Assembly (NCBI GenBank): GCA_963823165.1 | Contig: CAWGKV010000044.1 | Span: 62,001-126,000, forward strand | Direction: 5' to 3' | Origin: Roseiarcus sp963823165 | Lineage (GTDB): Bacteria > Pseudomonadota > Alphaproteobacteria > Rhizobiales > Beijerinckiaceae | Length of the DNA stretch: 64,000 nucleotides | Shown: positions 25,814 to 35,677 of the stretch, piece by piece | How positions within the stretch are numbered: the stretch's first letter is position 1 | Layout: every line of letters begins with the position of its first letter | The notes under the pieces: model-generated | What the model was told of the DNA's origin: nothing | Seen by the model: only the letters and a program-made list of their open reading frames with translations | Database searches by the model: none | Program-made: the position numbers and the translations under genes

Positions 25814-27374
25814 CGCCAAGCTCTTTTTGTCGGGCGATCGGCAGGGTGAAGCGGAAGCTCGCGCCACCCCGATCGTTGGCTTCGGCGCGCATTCGGCCGC
25901 CGTGGGCTTCCACGATGCTTCGGCTGATCGATAGTCCGACGCCCATCCCGGCGTCCTTGGTGGTGAAGAAGGGCTGAAACAGATTGGAGAGCGCGCTCTC
26001 GGAAAGACCGTGCCCTGTATCCGACACGCTGATTTCGAGCATGTCGTCGGCGGCGCGGGCGCTCGTTACGACGAGCTCGCGATTTGCACTCTCCGTCATC
26101 GCCTCGATCGCGTTGCGAAAAAGGTTGACCAGGACTTGCTGGATTTGGACACGATCCGCGATCACCAGATCGGCCGTTTGATCGATGTCGAAGGTCAACA
26201 GCACGCCGCGCTCCCGTGCGCCAACAAGGCCGAGCGCGCTCGCATCTTCCACCATCTTGGCGATGCTTTCCACCCGCCTTTCCGATTCGCCGCGCGCCAC
26301 GAAATCTCGAAGTCGTCGGATGATCTGGCCGGCGCGGATCGCCTGTTCAGCCGCCTTGTCGAGGCCCGTCTCGATCTTGGCGGCGTCGATCCCGGCGCTG
26401 GAGGCCAAGAGCCGGCGCGAGCCTTTCATGTAATTGCTGATCGCCGCGAGCGGCTGATTGAGTTCGTGCGCCAGCGCCGAAGCCATCTCCCCCATCGCGC
26501 TGAGCCGCGATACATGCAGCAGTTCGGAATGCAAAGCCTCGAGTCTGATCTGCGAGTCCTTCAATGCGGCGTCGGCTTTGGCGGCGGCGGTGATGTCGCG
26601 AGCGACAATAGAGGCCCCGACGAGTGCGCCTGCAACGTCAAAGATCGGCGAGACAGTCAGTGATACATGAAGAGTCGATCCGTCGCGATGCCGGCGCAAT
26701 GTCTCGTAATGGTCGACGCGCTCGCCTCGCTTGATTCGGCCGAGAATGCCAAGCATGTCGCCGCCGTGGCCGGGGACGTTCAAGCGCGAGACGGACCATC
26801 CGACGAGTTCTGAATTAGCGTAGCCGAAGATGCGCTCGGCCGCTTTATTTGCGCTTGTCACGACACCGTCGAGATCGGCGCCAATGATCGCGTCGTCCGA
26901 CAACTCGACGATTGCGGCTAACGATCTGAGCCGATGCTCGCTGTCGCGCAGGGCGGTTTCGGCGGCTTTGCGTTCGGTGATGTCCACGATGGCCGAAAGA
27001 ACCATGGTCCCATCGTCGGTGTCGATTGGGTTCAACCCGATCTCGACCGGGAACTCGCTTCCGTCCTTTCTCAGGCCGTAGAGATCGCGCCCGACCCCCA
27101 TCGGTCGCGGCTTTGGATCAGCGAAAAACGACTGGCGTAGATCAGGGTGATGCCCGGCGAACCTTTTCGGGACGAGAAGTTCCACCGGGCGTCCGAGCAG
27201 TTCGGACCGTGGATATCCGAAAACGCGCTCCGCCTGGGCGTTGACCAGGACGATCTCGCCCGTCGCCCTGGTCATCACCATGGCGTTCGGGGCCGCTTCG
27301 ACGACGAGCCGAAAAAGGCGGTCGCCAAAGGACCCCTGGCGTTCAGGGCGGAGCGATTTCCCGCCTTCGTCCAT
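25806..27374 (-). CDS. fixL: FixL-like PAS sensor histidine kinase, probably without haem
   Basis: A 522-residue kinase with two PAS domains (about residues 16-138 and 145-265), a HisKA domain with the phospho-histidine His303 in ALAHELNQPLAAISNYMKG, and an ATPase domain (NLFRNAIEAM; SDTGHGLSES; GMGVGLSISRSIVEAHGG). It pairs with FixJ by overlap. In oxygen-sensing FixL the PAS haem is held by a His six residues before the Arg of GIGR; the matching segment here, DPKPRPMGVGR, has Arg90 at that place. The second PAS (RVDHYETLRRHRDGS) also shows no matching haem histidine. It has no membrane segments. The signal sensed may therefore not be oxygen through haem. The ATG at 27374 gives a soluble kinase of normal length. 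Confidence 0.85.
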   Translation of the reverse strand: MDEGGKSLRPERQGSFGDRLFRLVVEAAPNAMVMTRATGEIVLVNAQAERVFGYPRSELLGRPVELLVPKRFAGHHPDLRQSFFADPKPRPMGVGRDLYGLRKDGSEFPVEIGLNPIDTDDGTMVLSAIVDITERKAAETALRDSEHRLRSLAAIVELSDDAIIGADLDGVVTSANKAAERIFGYANSELVGWSVSRLNVPGHGGDMLGILGRIKRGERVDHYETLRRHRDGSTLHVSLTVSPIFDVAGALVGASIVARDITAAAKADAALKDSQIRLEALHSELLHVSRLSAMGEMASALAHELNQPLAAISNYMKGSRRLLASSAGIDAAKIETGLDKAAEQAIRAGQIIRRLRDFVARGESERRVESIAKMVEDASALGLVGARERGVLLTFDIDQTADLVIADRVQIQQVLVNLFRNAIEAMTESANRELVVTSARAADDMLEISVSDTGHGLSESALSNLFQPFFTTKDAGMGVGLSISRSIVEAHGGRMRAEANDRGGASFRFTLPIARQKELGDG

Positions 27375-27834
27375 GGATTGACCTGAAATTTCGGAGCCGA
27401 CTTGGGGCCAGCCTAACGGATTGGTCAAGCACGATAGGCGCATGAAGATGCAGATTTTCTGGATAAAGTGTTCGCCGCACCAGCGGCGCTGCTTGCGGCG
27501 GCGCCCGCCCAAGCCGCAAAGCTCACGCCCAACGGCGCTGACCGCCGCCTTCAAACGCCCGGACGCTTGGCGTCGAGGCAATTTGTCTTGACGCCAGGCA
27601 GCGCCCTGCGGCTGGACGATTTCCGACCCAACGACTTTTGTCGCGGCGTTGCTTCGCCTGTACCGCCCCGAACAAACCGCTGGCATTGCGGCGCAAAATC
27701 TGTATAAGCGCGCGGACCGCGATGCAAACGGCGCGCGGACTCGCGCTGCGACCGACCTGGACGACATCCCGGCTCGGCCGCGTTTTCAATGATCCGGAGG
27801 GCTTCCGCCCCCGAAAACACCAAGGAAAACTCCG
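27375..27834. other. Divergent intergenic region between fixL and rpsO
   Basis: About 460 bases with no supported gene. It must hold the fixL promoter on the minus strand and the rpsO promoter on the plus strand; a TATAAG hexamer at about 27704 is a possible -10 for rpsO, without a convincing -35. Confidence 0.4.
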
Positions 27835-28104
27835 ATGTCGATTACGGCCGAGCGCAAGACTGCGCTCATCAACCAATATGCCTTGAAGGTCGGCGACACC
27901 GGGTCGCCGGAAGTGCAGGTCGCGATCCTCACCGAGCGCATCGCCAATCTGACCGGCCATTTCAAGACCCATGTGAAGGACAACCACTCCCGTCGAGGCC
28001 TGCTGAAAATGGTTTCGCAGCGCCGCACGCTTCTCGACTATGTCAAGAAGCAGGACGAGGCGCGCTACAAGACTCTTATCGAGCGCCTCGGCATCCGCCG
28101 CTGA
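27835..28104 (+). CDS. rpsO: 30S ribosomal protein S15
   Basis: An 89-residue S15, full length. It contains the family core TGSPEVQVAILTERIANLTGHFKTHVKDNHSRRGLLKMVSQRR and ends LIERLGIRR. S15 binds the central domain of 16S rRNA early in 30S assembly. The rpsO-pnp order is conserved across proteobacteria; the 214-base gap to pnp contains a hairpin. Confidence 0.98.
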   Translation: MSITAERKTALINQYALKVGDTGSPEVQVAILTERIANLTGHFKTHVKDNHSRRGLLKMVSQRRTLLDYVKKQDEARYKTLIERLGIRR

Positions 28105-28115
28105 CGCAGCGCGCC

Positions 28116-28135
28116 GGGGCGCTTCCGTGCGCCCC
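28116..28135 (+). terminator. Hairpin between rpsO and pnp
   Basis: GGGGCGC and GCGCCCC form a 7-base stem with a TTCCGT loop just after rpsO. No T run follows, so it may be a partial terminator or processing structure, as is common between these two genes. Confidence 0.55.
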
Positions 28136-28318
28136 GCTAAACGACCCGGGCGACGGCATGGGGCCGCCGACCGCATGACATGCGAGAGCCGCGCGTCATG
28201 GCAGGATCGCCGAGGGCTGGCGCTTTGGCCCCGCCCCCCGCCGTCTTGCCGTTGACGAGCTTGAACCGCGGCGCCGAGCCGCAGGCTTTCGCATCCTCAA
28301 CCGCAGGATGAAGAAAAG

Positions 28319-30463
28319 ATGTTTGACATTCAACGCGAAGAACTCGACTGGTGCGGGCGCAGGCTCGTGCTGGAAACCGGCCGCATGGCGCGCCAGGCCG
28401 ACGGCGCCGTGTTCGCCACCTGGGGCGAGACCACCGTGCTCGCGACGGTCGTAGCGCTGAAGGAGGCCAAGGCCGGGCAGGACTTTTTCCCCCTCACCGT
28501 TCATTATCAGGAGAAGGCGTTCGCCGCGGGCCGCATTCCGGGCGGCTACCTGAAGCGCGAGGGACGTCCCTCCGACCGCGAGACGCTCACTTCGCGGCTC
28601 ATCGACCGCCCGATCCGCCCGCTGTTTCCCGACGAATTCCGTTGCGAGACCCAGGTCATCGCGACCGTGCTGTCTTATGACCTAGAGACGGATTCGGACA
28701 TTCTGGCGATGATCGCCTCGTCCGCTGCCCTCACCCTTTCCGGCGTGCCCTTCATGGGGCCAATCGGGGCTGCACGGGTCGGCTTCATCAAGGGCGAGGT
28801 CAGGCTCAACCCGACGGTCGAGGAGATGAAGGACTCGACTCTCGACCTCGTCGTCGCCGGCACCGCGGACGCGGTTCTGATGGTCGAATCGGAGGCTCAG
28901 GAGCTGTCCGAGGAGACCATGCTGAAAGCGGTCATGACCGGCCACGCCGGCTTCCAGCCGGTCATTCAGGCGATCATCCGGCTGGCCGAAAAGGCCGCCA
29001 AGGATCCGCGCGACCTGCCCGCCAGCGATCGCGCCGAGGTGGAGAAGGCGGTGCTCGACATCGGCGAAGCGGATCTGCGCGCAGCCTATTCGATCACCGA
29101 GAAGCAGCAACGCTACGCCGCGGTCGACGCCGTCAAGACGAAGGTCACGGCCGCGCTCGCCCCCAACGGCGGCGACGCCAGTTTCCCTGCTGCGGAAGTC
29201 GCCGAGGCGTTCCACAACGCCCAGGCGAAAGTGGTGCGCTGGAACATCCTCGACCACAAGCGCCGCATCGACGGCCGCGACCTGACGACCGTCCGCCCGA
29301 TCCTGGCGCAGGTCGGCATCCTGCCCCGCACCCACGGCTCCGCCCTGTTCACCCGCGGCGAAACGCAAGCGCTCGTCGTCGCGACGCTCGGCACGGGCGA
29401 GGACGAACAGTACATCAACTCGCTGGACGGCACCTACAAGGAGCGGTTCCTGCTCCACTACAACTTTCCACCCTATTCGGTAGGCGAGACGGGGCGGATG
29501 GGCTCGCCTGGCCGGCGCGAGGTCGGGCACGGCAAGCTCGCCTGGCGCGCGATCCATCCGATGCTGCCGACGGCGGCGGAATTCCCGTACACGATCCGCG
29601 TTGTTTCGGAGATCACCGAGTCGAACGGCTCGTCCTCGATGGCGACGGTCTGCGGCTCGTCTCTCGCGCTGATGGACGCCGGCGTGCCGCTGAAGCGCCC
29701 GACGGCGGGCATCGCGATGGGGCTCATTCTCGAGGGCTCGCGCTACGCCGTCCTGTCCGACATCCTGGGCGACGAGGACCATCTCGGCGACATGGACTTC
29801 AAGGTCGCAGGGACCAGCGAAGGCGTCACGTCGCTGCAGATGGACATCAAGATCGCCGGCATCACCGAGGAAATCATGAGGGTCGCGCTCGCCCAGGCGC
29901 GCGAAGGCCGCATGCACATCCTCGGCGAGATGAGCAAGGCGATCACCGGCGCACGCTCCGAGCTCGGCGAGTTCGCCCCGCGCATCGAGACGATGAAGAT
30001 CCCGACCGACAAGATCCGCGAGGTGATCGGCACGGGCGGCAAGGTGATCCGCGAGATCGTCGAGAAGACCGGCGCCAAGATCAACATCGAGGACGACGGG
30101 ACGGTGAAGATCGCCTCCAGCGACGGCGCCAAGATCAAGGCCGCCGTCAACTGGATCAAGTCTATCGCCTCCGAGCCGGAGGTCGGGCAAATCTACGACG
30201 GCACGGTGGTCAAGACCGTCGAGTTCGGCGCCTTTGTCAACTTCTTCGGCTCGAAGGACGGGCTGGTCCACATCTCGCAGCTCGCCAAAGGCCGCGTCGC
30301 CAAGACGACGGACGTGGTCAAGGAAGGCGACAAGGTCAAGGTCAAGGTGCTCGGCTACGACGATCGCGGCAAGGTGAAGCTCTCGATGCGCATCGTCGAT
30401 CAGCAGACCGGAGCGGATCTGGAGAAGGCTCAGGCCGCGGAACCCGCGACCGCCAGCGAGTGA
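28319..30463 (+). CDS. pnp: Polynucleotide phosphorylase
   Basis: A 714-residue PNPase, full length. Two RNase PH-like domains are separated by the helical domain; the second carries the catalytic region (YNFPPYSVGETGRMGSPGRREVGHG; SDILGDEDHLGDMDFKVAGT). The C-terminus has a KH domain (VIGTGGKVIREIVEKTGAKINIEDDG) and an S1 domain (GQIYDGTVVKTVEFGAFVNFFG). It degrades RNA 3' to 5' with phosphate and is part of the degradosome. It lies downstream of rpsO and ends at a strong terminator. Confidence 0.98.
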   Translation: MFDIQREELDWCGRRLVLETGRMARQADGAVFATWGETTVLATVVALKEAKAGQDFFPLTVHYQEKAFAAGRIPGGYLKREGRPSDRETLTSRLIDRPIRPLFPDEFRCETQVIATVLSYDLETDSDILAMIASSAALTLSGVPFMGPIGAARVGFIKGEVRLNPTVEEMKDSTLDLVVAGTADAVLMVESEAQELSEETMLKAVMTGHAGFQPVIQAIIRLAEKAAKDPRDLPASDRAEVEKAVLDIGEADLRAAYSITEKQQRYAAVDAVKTKVTAALAPNGGDASFPAAEVAEAFHNAQAKVVRWNILDHKRRIDGRDLTTVRPILAQVGILPRTHGSALFTRGETQALVVATLGTGEDEQYINSLDGTYKERFLLHYNFPPYSVGETGRMGSPGRREVGHGKLAWRAIHPMLPTAAEFPYTIRVVSEITESNGSSSMATVCGSSLALMDAGVPLKRPTAGIAMGLILEGSRYAVLSDILGDEDHLGDMDFKVAGTSEGVTSLQMDIKIAGITEEIMRVALAQAREGRMHILGEMSKAITGARSELGEFAPRIETMKIPTDKIREVIGTGGKVIREIVEKTGAKINIEDDGTVKIASSDGAKIKAAVNWIKSIASEPEVGQIYDGTVVKTVEFGAFVNFFGSKDGLVHISQLAKGRVAKTTDVVKEGDKVKVKVLGYDDRGKVKLSMRIVDQQTGADLEKAQAAEPATASE

Positions 30464-30491
30464 CAAAAAAGCCGGATTCCGGCGAATTGGC

Positions 30492-30520
30492 GCGGCGCCC
30501 GCGGGCGCCGCTTTCTTTTC
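30492..30520 (+). terminator. Rho-independent terminator after pnp
   Basis: A perfect 20-base GC palindrome (GCGGCGCCC-GC-GGGCGCCGC) followed by TTTCTTTTC, 28 bases after the pnp stop. This is the clearest intrinsic terminator in the window. Confidence 0.88.
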
Positions 30521-30632
30521 GGGCGACTTGTCCGCCCGAAGCAATTCCAACCAGGAATCCATCGTTTCTTAACGGGCCGGAAAGGCGCTTTGCGGTATTG
30601 GCGCGCCATCGCAACCGGCACGGATCGGACGG

Positions 30633-30917
30633 ATGCAGGTCAGCTTTTCGAGCGGTTTCGACGACGGCCGCAAGACAATGGCCATCGGACGGGTCAAGGC
30701 GACCGCCCGCTGGCGGGCGGCGGACAAGCCGGGCTCCGAAGCCGAACGTCTGGCCGCGATCGAGGCCTTGAAGCGCGAGGCGGCCGAGTACGGCGCGGAC
30801 GCCGTCGTGGACGTGCGGTTTGAGGTGGACGACGTCAAGGGCGTCGATATTGACGGCGTCGCGCTGCAGCGGGTCGCCGTCACAGGCCTCGCGGTTCGCT
30901 TCGCCCAGGCGGCCTGA
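30633..30917 (+). CDS. YbjQ-like small protein
   Basis: A 94-residue protein. The core EALKREAAEYGADAVVDVRFEVDD and the following VAVTGLAVRF resemble the second half of the YbjQ/DUF74 family, small pentameric proteins described as possible metal binders. The first half of the usual domain is short. It is a single gene between the pnp terminator and the convergent cfa gene. Function is not established for the family. Confidence 0.6.
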   Translation: MQVSFSSGFDDGRKTMAIGRVKATARWRAADKPGSEAERLAAIEALKREAAEYGADAVVDVRFEVDDVKGVDIDGVALQRVAVTGLAVRFAQAA

Positions 30918-30941
30918 CGCCCTCGACCCTCAAACGAGCCT

Positions 30942-32195
30942 TCACTCGGCGGCCTCCCGCAACGCCGGCAGCGCCGGCTCACGCCGGCGGAGCTCCGCCT
31001 CACGTTCGAGAATATAGTCGCGCGTCAAGGGAACCGCGTCCTGCCTTTTGGCGAGCTGCAACTGGAAAACCATATGGCCGTCGACGCGGAACGAGGATTC
31101 CGACCCCGCCAGATAGAATTCCCACATGCGGCAGAAACGCTCGTCGTGGATGCGGGCCACTTCGGCCCGGTTCGCCATGAAGCGCTCGCGCCACGCACGC
31201 AGCGTGTCGGCATAATGAAGGCGAAGAATCTCGATGTCCGTAACATACAGACCGGCGCGTTCGACCGCGGGCAGGACCTCTGAGAGACTCGGAATGTACC
31301 CGCCGGGAAAGATGTATTTGCGGATCCAGGCGTTCGTCGCGTCCGGCGTCGAGTTCCGGCCGATCGCGTGGAGCAGCATCACCCCGTCGTCCTTGAGCTG
31401 ACGGCGGACGGTCCGAAAAAACTCGTCGTAACGCGCCACGCCGACATGCTCGAACATGCCGACCGAGACGATACGGTCGAACGTTTCGCAGACATCGCGA
31501 TAGTCCTGGAGGCGGAACTCGACTCGGTCGGCGAATCCCGACTCCCGCGCCCGCTTCGTTGCGACGCCGAATTGGTCCTCCGACAGTGTGACGCCGGTCA
31601 CTTTCGCGTCGGCCACACCCGCGAGATAAAGCGCCATGCCGCCGAACCCGCAGCCGACATCGAGCACCGAGGCGCCGTCGTTTAGAAGAAGCTTTGCGGC
31701 GATATGTCGCTTCTTCGCCCTCTGCGCATCGTCGAGGGACTGGCCGGGCCGCTCGAAATAGGCGCAGGAATATTGAAGGTCCGAGTCGAGAAAAAGCGCA
31801 TAGAGGCGCGCGTCGTTGTCGTAGTGGCGGGCGATGTTCTTCTTCGCCCTCCGGCGATCGTTGCGCTGATGGAGGCGGCGGAAAGCGACGCGGACGCGCT
31901 CCATCGCCCTGACCCATGGAAGCTCCTCGAGCTCCATGAAGTTTCGGGCTCCGAGCTCCACGACGTCGTAAAGGCTGCCCTTGGTGACGATCAGGCGGCC
32001 ATCCATATAGAGCTCGCCGAGGCGAAGCGCCGGGTTGGCCACGAGCTGCAGCTCCGCCTTTCGGTCGGCCAGCCGAACGCCGAGTGACGGCCCGGAGCCG
32101 TCGCCGAAGCGATGCTTGACGCCGTCTGCTGTCTCCAGCTCGAGATCGCCCTTCCGGACGAGCTTACCGAGCAGCACCGCAAAAGAAACCGGCAT
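30942..32195 (-). CDS. cfa: Cyclopropane-fatty-acyl-phospholipid synthase
   Basis: A 417-residue CFA synthase. An N-terminal lipid-binding part leads to NIARHYDNDARLYALFLDSDLQYSCAYFE, the SAM-binding motif VLDVGCGFGGMALYLAG and VSVGMFEHVGVARYDEFF, all typical. It adds a methylene bridge to unsaturated membrane lipids using S-adenosylmethionine. The chosen ATG follows GGGAG seven bases upstream; another in-frame ATG 21 bases earlier is possible. It is divergent from thrC, with about 220 bases between the two starts. Confidence 0.92.
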   Translation of the reverse strand: MPVSFAVLLGKLVRKGDLELETADGVKHRFGDGSGPSLGVRLADRKAELQLVANPALRLGELYMDGRLIVTKGSLYDVVELGARNFMELEELPWVRAMERVRVAFRRLHQRNDRRRAKKNIARHYDNDARLYALFLDSDLQYSCAYFERPGQSLDDAQRAKKRHIAAKLLLNDGASVLDVGCGFGGMALYLAGVADAKVTGVTLSEDQFGVATKRARESGFADRVEFRLQDYRDVCETFDRIVSVGMFEHVGVARYDEFFRTVRRQLKDDGVMLLHAIGRNSTPDATNAWIRKYIFPGGYIPSLSEVLPAVERAGLYVTDIEILRLHYADTLRAWRERFMANRAEVARIHDERFCRMWEFYLAGSESSFRVDGHMVFQLQLAKRQDAVPLTRDYILEREAELRRREPALPALREAAE

Positions 32196-32412
32196 CGCGA
32201 AACTCCCGTTCGCCATCTTAGCCGACCCCGCCAATGAACGAATTCCTCCGCCTTTAGTTACATAAGGTAATACGTGTATTTCAAGAGCGTAGCGCCCCTG
32301 GAGGGGCCGGTGTCTTGGTTTGGCCCCAATCGTCAGGGCAAGTCGCTCGACATTCTTCATTCGCGCCTTTTGGGATAGACGACGAGGCAAGTCGGCGAGG
32401 GATTTCCTGTTC

Positions 32413-33816
32413 GTGCAATACATTTCGACGCGCGGCGCGGCGCCGGCCCTCGGTTTCGCGGACGCGCTTTTGACCGGCCTGGCGCGCGACGGCGGGCTCT
32501 ACGCGCCCGCGACGCTGCCGTTGCGGTCCGCGGACGCCGTTCGCGCCCTTCGCGGCGTCGCATACCCTGAGGCGGCCGTCCGGGTGATGACTCCTTTCGT
32601 CGGGGGAGACTTCGGCGCCGCCGAGCTCAGGGCCATGACCGAGGACGCCTATGCCGGCTTCCGGCACGCTGCGATCGCGCCGCTCGTGCAGATCGAATCC
32701 AATCTTTTCGCGCTCGAACTCTTCCACGGGCCGACCCTTGCGTTCAAGGATTTCGCCATGCAATGGCTGGGCCGGGCGATGAACGCCGCGCTGGCCGAGC
32801 GCGGCGCGCGCGCGACCATTCTCGGCGCCACCTCCGGCGACACCGGCGCGGCGGCGATCGAAGCCTTCGGCGGCCAGTCGCAAACCGACGTCTACATCCT
32901 CTACCCGCACGGGCGCGTGTCTGACGTCCAGCGCCGCCAGATGACGACGGCCGGCAAGCGCAACGTGCACGCGCTCGCAATCGAGGGAACGTTCGACGAC
33001 TGCCAGCGGATCGTCAAGGACCTGTTCGGCGATCTGGCGCTGCGCGACGAGTTGCGCCTGTCCGGCGTCAACTCGATCAACTGGGCCCGGATCCTCGCCC
33101 AAATCGTTTATTACTTCGTCGCCGCAGTCGCTTTGGGCGCCCCGGACCGGCCGGTGTCGTTCTCGGTTCCGACCGGCAACTTCGGCGACGTTTTGGCCGG
33201 CTATTACGCCAAGCGCATGGGCCTGCCGATCGAGCGGCTCATGGTCGCGACCAACGAGAACGACATCCTCGCCAGAGCTATGGCCAGCGGGCGCTACGAA
33301 CCGCGGGGAGTGAAGACCACGCAGTCGCCATCCATGGACATTCAGGTCTCGTCGAACTTCGAGCGCCTTCTGTTCGAAGCCTCCGATCGGCGCCCCGAGA
33401 CGGTTCGTTCGCTGATGACCGATTTCGCCACCGACGGCAGCTACGAGATTCCGCCCCCCGCCCTCGAGCGCATTCGCGCCGACTTCACGGCCGAGCGCGT
33501 CGACGAGGCGGGATGCGCGGCGGAAATGGGCCGCGTCTACCGCGACAGCGGCCTCGTTGTCGACCCGCACAGCGCAGTCGGCATCGCTGCGGCCCGCCGC
33601 CTGACCGCCCTCTCCCCGGCGACGCCGGTCGTCGCGGTCGCCACCGCGCATCCGGCGAAGTTTCCCGACGCCGTCGAACGCGCCACGGGCGTCCGCGTCC
33701 CGTTGCCGTCGCATCTCGCCGATCTCATGGACCGCGAGGAGACGATCGTCGTCCTGCCGAACGATTGCGATGTGGTCGCCGATTACCTCCATCAGACAGC
33801 GCGGGCGCCGGCGTGA
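32413..33816 (+). CDS. thrC: Threonine synthase
   Basis: A 467-residue PLP enzyme that makes threonine from phosphohomoserine. The GTG start gives the standard N-terminus MQYISTRG. The PLP lysine is in GPTLAFKDFAMQWLG, and the phosphate-binding motifs ATSGDTGAAAIEAFGG and SVPTGNFGDVLAGYYAKRMG are present. The frame extends upstream, but without family-like residues. The stop overlaps the GTG of the protease gene (GTGA), so the two are coupled. Confidence 0.95.
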   Translation: MQYISTRGAAPALGFADALLTGLARDGGLYAPATLPLRSADAVRALRGVAYPEAAVRVMTPFVGGDFGAAELRAMTEDAYAGFRHAAIAPLVQIESNLFALELFHGPTLAFKDFAMQWLGRAMNAALAERGARATILGATSGDTGAAAIEAFGGQSQTDVYILYPHGRVSDVQRRQMTTAGKRNVHALAIEGTFDDCQRIVKDLFGDLALRDELRLSGVNSINWARILAQIVYYFVAAVALGAPDRPVSFSVPTGNFGDVLAGYYAKRMGLPIERLMVATNENDILARAMASGRYEPRGVKTTQSPSMDIQVSSNFERLLFEASDRRPETVRSLMTDFATDGSYEIPPPALERIRADFTAERVDEAGCAAEMGRVYRDSGLVVDPHSAVGIAAARRLTALSPATPVVAVATAHPAKFPDAVERATGVRVPLPSHLADLMDREETIVVLPNDCDVVADYLHQTARAPA

Positions 33817-35075
33817 GCGTTCAGGTCACGACCCTTCCCTCCGGCCTCGCCGTCGCGACCGACGCGATGCCGCATGTGAAGACCGCGGCGATCGGCGTCT
33901 TCGTCGCGGCCGGCTCGCGACATGAGAGCGCGAGCGAGCACGGGCTTTCGCACCTCCTCGAGCACATGGCTTTCAAGGGCACGCGCAAGCGAAGCGCCCG
34001 CGACATTGCCGAAGCGATCGAGGACGTCGGCGGCGACCTCAACGCCGAAACCGGAGTCGAACGGACCGGCTACTTCGCCCGCGTCATGGGCGCCGACATT
34101 GGCCTGGCGCTCGACGTCATCGGCGACATCCTCACCGACAGCCAGTTCGAGCCTGACGAACTGGAGCGCGAGAAGAACGTCATCGTGCAGGAGATAGGCG
34201 CGGTCGAGGACACGCCGGACGACCTCGTGTTCGACCTCCTCACCGCCGCCGCCTGGCCCGACCAGGCGATCGGCCGCCCGATCCTCGGCACGAGGGAGGG
34301 CGTCGGCGCCTTCAACCGCGACGCGATCGGCGGGTACCTCCGCCGGCACTATCGCGCATCCGGAATGGTGGTCGCCGCCGCCGGCGCTGTCGGACACGAG
34401 GAGATCGTCTCGCTGGCCGAATCGCGCCTGAAGGGGCTGTCCCGGGCGCCTTCCGCGCCGCAGTCGCCGGCGGACTACCGCGGGGGCGAGACTCGACTGC
34501 GCAAGCGTCTCGAGCAAACGCACGTCGTCGTGGGATTCGAGGGGAGGCCGATCGGAGCCTCGGACCACGATGCGGCGCACGTTTTCGCCGCCGCCGCGGG
34601 TGGCGGCATGTCCTCCAGGCTTTTTCAGGAGGTCCGCGAGAAGCGCGGCCTCGCCTATTCCATCTACTCTTTCCACTGGGATTACTCGGACACCGGGCTG
34701 TTCGGCTTCTACGCCGGCTCTGCGGACCGCGATGCGGTCGAGGTGGTCGCGGCCTCGCTCGACTGCCTGGCCGAGGCTGCGCATAAGCTCAGCGAAGCGG
34801 AAGTCCGGCGCGCGAAAGCGCAGATGAAGGTGTCGCTGGCCGCCACGCTCGAGTCGCCCGGAGCACGCGCCCAGCAACTGGCGCGGCAGATGCAGGTCCA
34901 TGGGCGCCCGCTCCCGGTCGAGGAGATGGTCGCGCGGGTCGAGGCGGTCTCGGTCGAAGAGGTTCGTAAAACCGCCGCAGCCATGCTTAGATCGCCTCCG
35001 ACGATCGCGGCGATCGGCGCCGTCGGCAGGATCCCCGGCCAAGCCAAGATCGTCGAAGCGCTTAGGGGAGTTTAA
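33813..35075 (+). CDS. M16-family zinc protease (mitochondrial processing peptidase-like)
   Basis: A 420-residue M16 peptidase. The inverted zinc motif HLLEH lies in GLSHLLEHMAFKGTRKRSARDIAEAIEDVGGDLNA, with a downstream glutamate in the NVIVQEIGAVEDTPDD region. The C-terminal half is the inactive-like lobe (AGGGMSSRLFQEVREKRGLAYSIY). Alphaproteobacterial members sit just after thrC, as here. No signal peptide is visible, so it is cytoplasmic. Physiological substrates are unclear. Confidence 0.93.
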   Translation: MSVQVTTLPSGLAVATDAMPHVKTAAIGVFVAAGSRHESASEHGLSHLLEHMAFKGTRKRSARDIAEAIEDVGGDLNAETGVERTGYFARVMGADIGLALDVIGDILTDSQFEPDELEREKNVIVQEIGAVEDTPDDLVFDLLTAAAWPDQAIGRPILGTREGVGAFNRDAIGGYLRRHYRASGMVVAAAGAVGHEEIVSLAESRLKGLSRAPSAPQSPADYRGGETRLRKRLEQTHVVVGFEGRPIGASDHDAAHVFAAAAGGGMSSRLFQEVREKRGLAYSIYSFHWDYSDTGLFGFYAGSADRDAVEVVAASLDCLAEAAHKLSEAEVRRAKAQMKVSLAATLESPGARAQQLARQMQVHGRPLPVEEMVARVEAVSVEEVRKTAAAMLRSPPTIAAIGAVGRIPGQAKIVEALRGV

Positions 35076-35677
35076 TGGCGCTTTTCGGCCTCACCCGGTC
35101 CCTGAACCCGGAGCTGCTGGTCCGCGGCGACGGACTCTATCTGCGTCCCGCGACGGCGCCCGACTACGCGACGTGGTCGCGGCTGCGGGCCGCCAGCCGT
35201 GTTTTTCTCGAGCCCTGGGAGCCGACCTGGCCCGAGGACGACCTGACCCAGGCGGCATTCCGCCGTCGCCTGCGCCGCCAGGAGGAGGACATCTCGCGCG
35301 ACGAGGCGTATCCCTTCCTCATCTTCGACCAGACTTCGGACCAATTGCTGGGCGGCATCACCCTCGGCGGCATCCGCCGGGGTGTCTCGCAGACGGGCAC
35401 GCTCGGCTATTGGATGGGCGCCCCTCACGCCGGCAAGGGGCGGATGACCCGGGCGGTCGCCGCCGTCGTCGATTTTGGGTTCTCGAAGTTGAGGCTGCAT
35501 CGCGTCGACGCGGCCTGCATCCCGGACAATGCGCCCTCGATCGCTGTTCTCGAGCGCAACGGCTTCCAGCGCGAAGGCTACGCGCGCGGCTACCTCAAGA
35601 TCGACGGCGCTTGGCGCGATCACGTTCTTTTCGGGCTGCTCGAGACCGATGCGGGCGCGCGGCGAACGGCGTCCTGA
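35075..35677 (+). CDS. GNAT N-acetyltransferase, RimJ type
   Basis: A 200-residue acetyltransferase. The GNAT fold is shown by LGGITLGGIRRGVSQTGTLGYWMGAPHAGKGRMTRAVAAVVDFGF (acetyl-CoA loop and helix) and RVDAACIPDNAPSIAVLERNGFQREGYARGYLKIDG, the characteristic C-terminal strand of RimJ/RimL enzymes. These acetylate the N-terminal residue of ribosomal or other proteins. The start overlaps the protease stop (TAATG), placing it in the thrC operon. Confidence 0.9.
   Translation: MALFGLTRSLNPELLVRGDGLYLRPATAPDYATWSRLRAASRVFLEPWEPTWPEDDLTQAAFRRRLRRQEEDISRDEAYPFLIFDQTSDQLLGGITLGGIRRGVSQTGTLGYWMGAPHAGKGRMTRAVAAVVDFGFSKLRLHRVDAACIPDNAPSIAVLERNGFQREGYARGYLKIDGAWRDHVLFGLLETDAGARRTAS

Noticed and set aside
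28682..30562. Long frame antisense to pnp
   Set aside because: Shadow of a fully conserved gene.
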